The translations under genes were made by a program, and so were the position numbers. Positions 5,433 to 5,943 of a stretch of 5,943 nucleotides of DNA are shown one piece after another. This DNA is from Pseudomonadota bacterium (GTDB taxonomy: Bacteria > Pseudomonadota > Gammaproteobacteria > Steroidobacterales > Steroidobacteraceae). The stretch spans positions 1 to 5,943 of the forward strand of contig JAJZLX010000762.1 of the NCBI GenBank assembly GCA_021850555.1, written 5' to 3'. Each line of letters begins with the position of its first letter. Position 1 is the first letter of the stretch. The notes under the pieces are model-generated. The model searched no databases. It saw only the letters and a program-made list of their open reading frames with translations, and was not told where the DNA came from.

Positions 5433-5943
5433 ATGGGCGATGACACGCTAGCGGTCTCGGATGCGGCTCGGTTTGAGCGGCACGTACGCCTGCTCGCCGA
5501 AGTCGGGATGTCGCCCGAGCTGACCGTGAGGCAGCTGCTCATCGCGGGCTTTCCGGTGGAGTGGATCCGGCCTCGATTCCCGGGGGTTGGCAAGTCCGCG
5601 TTCGAGATGCCGGTCGCGTCCGCGCTGCGGCGCCGGCGAAGCACGAAGCCCGAGACGGCGATCGCCGCCACGAAGCTCGGGGCCGACGCGGTAGAGCAGG
5701 GCGCCCCTCCCATCCGGTCGGCAGGTCTCCTGGCCGGCCGCGTGGTGAGACAGGCGGCCGCGGCGTCCTCGGGGTTACCCCCGTTGCCCTCTGCTTCCGT
5801 TCCAATACGGGCCCGCTCAACCACGGCGGCGCAAACCGAATCCGCCAACATGGCGGTGAGCGATGGGATCTCGTTTCAGTACGTCCCGCTGATCCAGTGC
5901 TCTTTCCCGCACATGGATCCGGGCGACATCACCCATTTCAGCC
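5433..5943 (+). CDS. Plasmid replication initiator (RepA-like), N-terminal part, runs off window
   Basis: An open frame from the ATG at 5433 continues to the window edge (170 codons). An N-terminal helical region (about 8-60; RFERHVRLLAEVGMSPELTV, LLIAGFPVEWIRPRF) is followed by an Ala-, Arg- and Pro-rich linker (about 65-135). At the edge comes FQYVPLIQCSFPHMDPGDITHFS. The Q-C-S-F-P-H-x-D-P-G-D pattern is the beginning of the RepA_C-type domain of plasmid initiators, which bind the origin to start replication. The catalogue region that would settle this lies outside the window. The frame is also open upstream of 5433 and the SD there is weak (GGCGGTGG region), so the start is uncertain. Divergence from parAB is the usual place for rep. 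No iterons were seen before it. Confidence 0.68.
   Translation, partial: MGDDTLAVSDAARFERHVRLLAEVGMSPELTVRQLLIAGFPVEWIRPRFPGVGKSAFEMPVASALRRRRSTKPETAIAATKLGADAVEQGAPPIRSAGLLAGRVVRQAAAASSGLPPLPSASVPIRARSTTAAQTESANMAVSDGISFQYVPLIQCSFPHMDPGDITHFS

Noticed and set aside
5372..5851. Minus-strand open frame of 159 codons at the right end
   Set aside because: Antisense to the rep frame and Ser-, Arg- and Pro-rich. The plus-strand frame has the sensible composition and the RepA-like block.

Overview
The window looks like the core of a plasmid, chromid or other ParAB-bearing element from a GC-rich proteobacterium. The main evidence is a rep gene divergent from a parA-parB operon. The rest is an accessory stretch with a toxin-antitoxin relic, an orphan antitoxin and an uncharacterised three-gene cassette. 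GC is high throughout, roughly 60% by eye. The ParA and ParB types and the cassette resemble those of gamma- or betaproteobacterial plasmids, but no species can be named from the sequence.

Right end (about 4040-5943): a plus-strand gene starting at 5433 runs off the window. It looks like the N-terminal part of a RepA-type replication initiator. Divergent from it, parA (5321-4146, GTG start) and parB (4041-3067) form a type Ia partition operon on the minus strand. The rep-parA intergenic region carries a long imperfect inverted repeat around a possible parA -10. The parA-parB gap is AT-rich and holds a perfect 17-bp palindrome, an extra half-site next to the parB ribosome binding site and an IHF-like motif. 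Together these look like a candidate centromere (parS) and possible operator.

Middle (about 2180-2910): an Xre/MbcA/ParS-type (DUF2384) antitoxin stands alone behind its own good -10 and RBS. The RES toxin gene usually found downstream is absent. Its reading frame stays open for 78 codons after the TAG stop.

Left part (about 509-2179): three tightly overlapping minus-strand genes form an operon: a TIGR04255-family protein, a WDGYGA-motif hypothetical and a GWP-motif hypothetical. They appear to form an uncharacterised accessory cassette. A palindrome just upstream of the first gene may be its operator.

Left end (21-454): a decayed macro-domain (DarG-like) gene, with an in-frame stop, a frameshift and a lost C-terminal half, on the minus strand.

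Working model: Rep and ParAB maintain the replicon. The region downstream of parB has collected stability or defence cargo, some of it intact and some decaying. No tRNA, rRNA, CRISPR array, intact insertion sequence or iteron array was seen.
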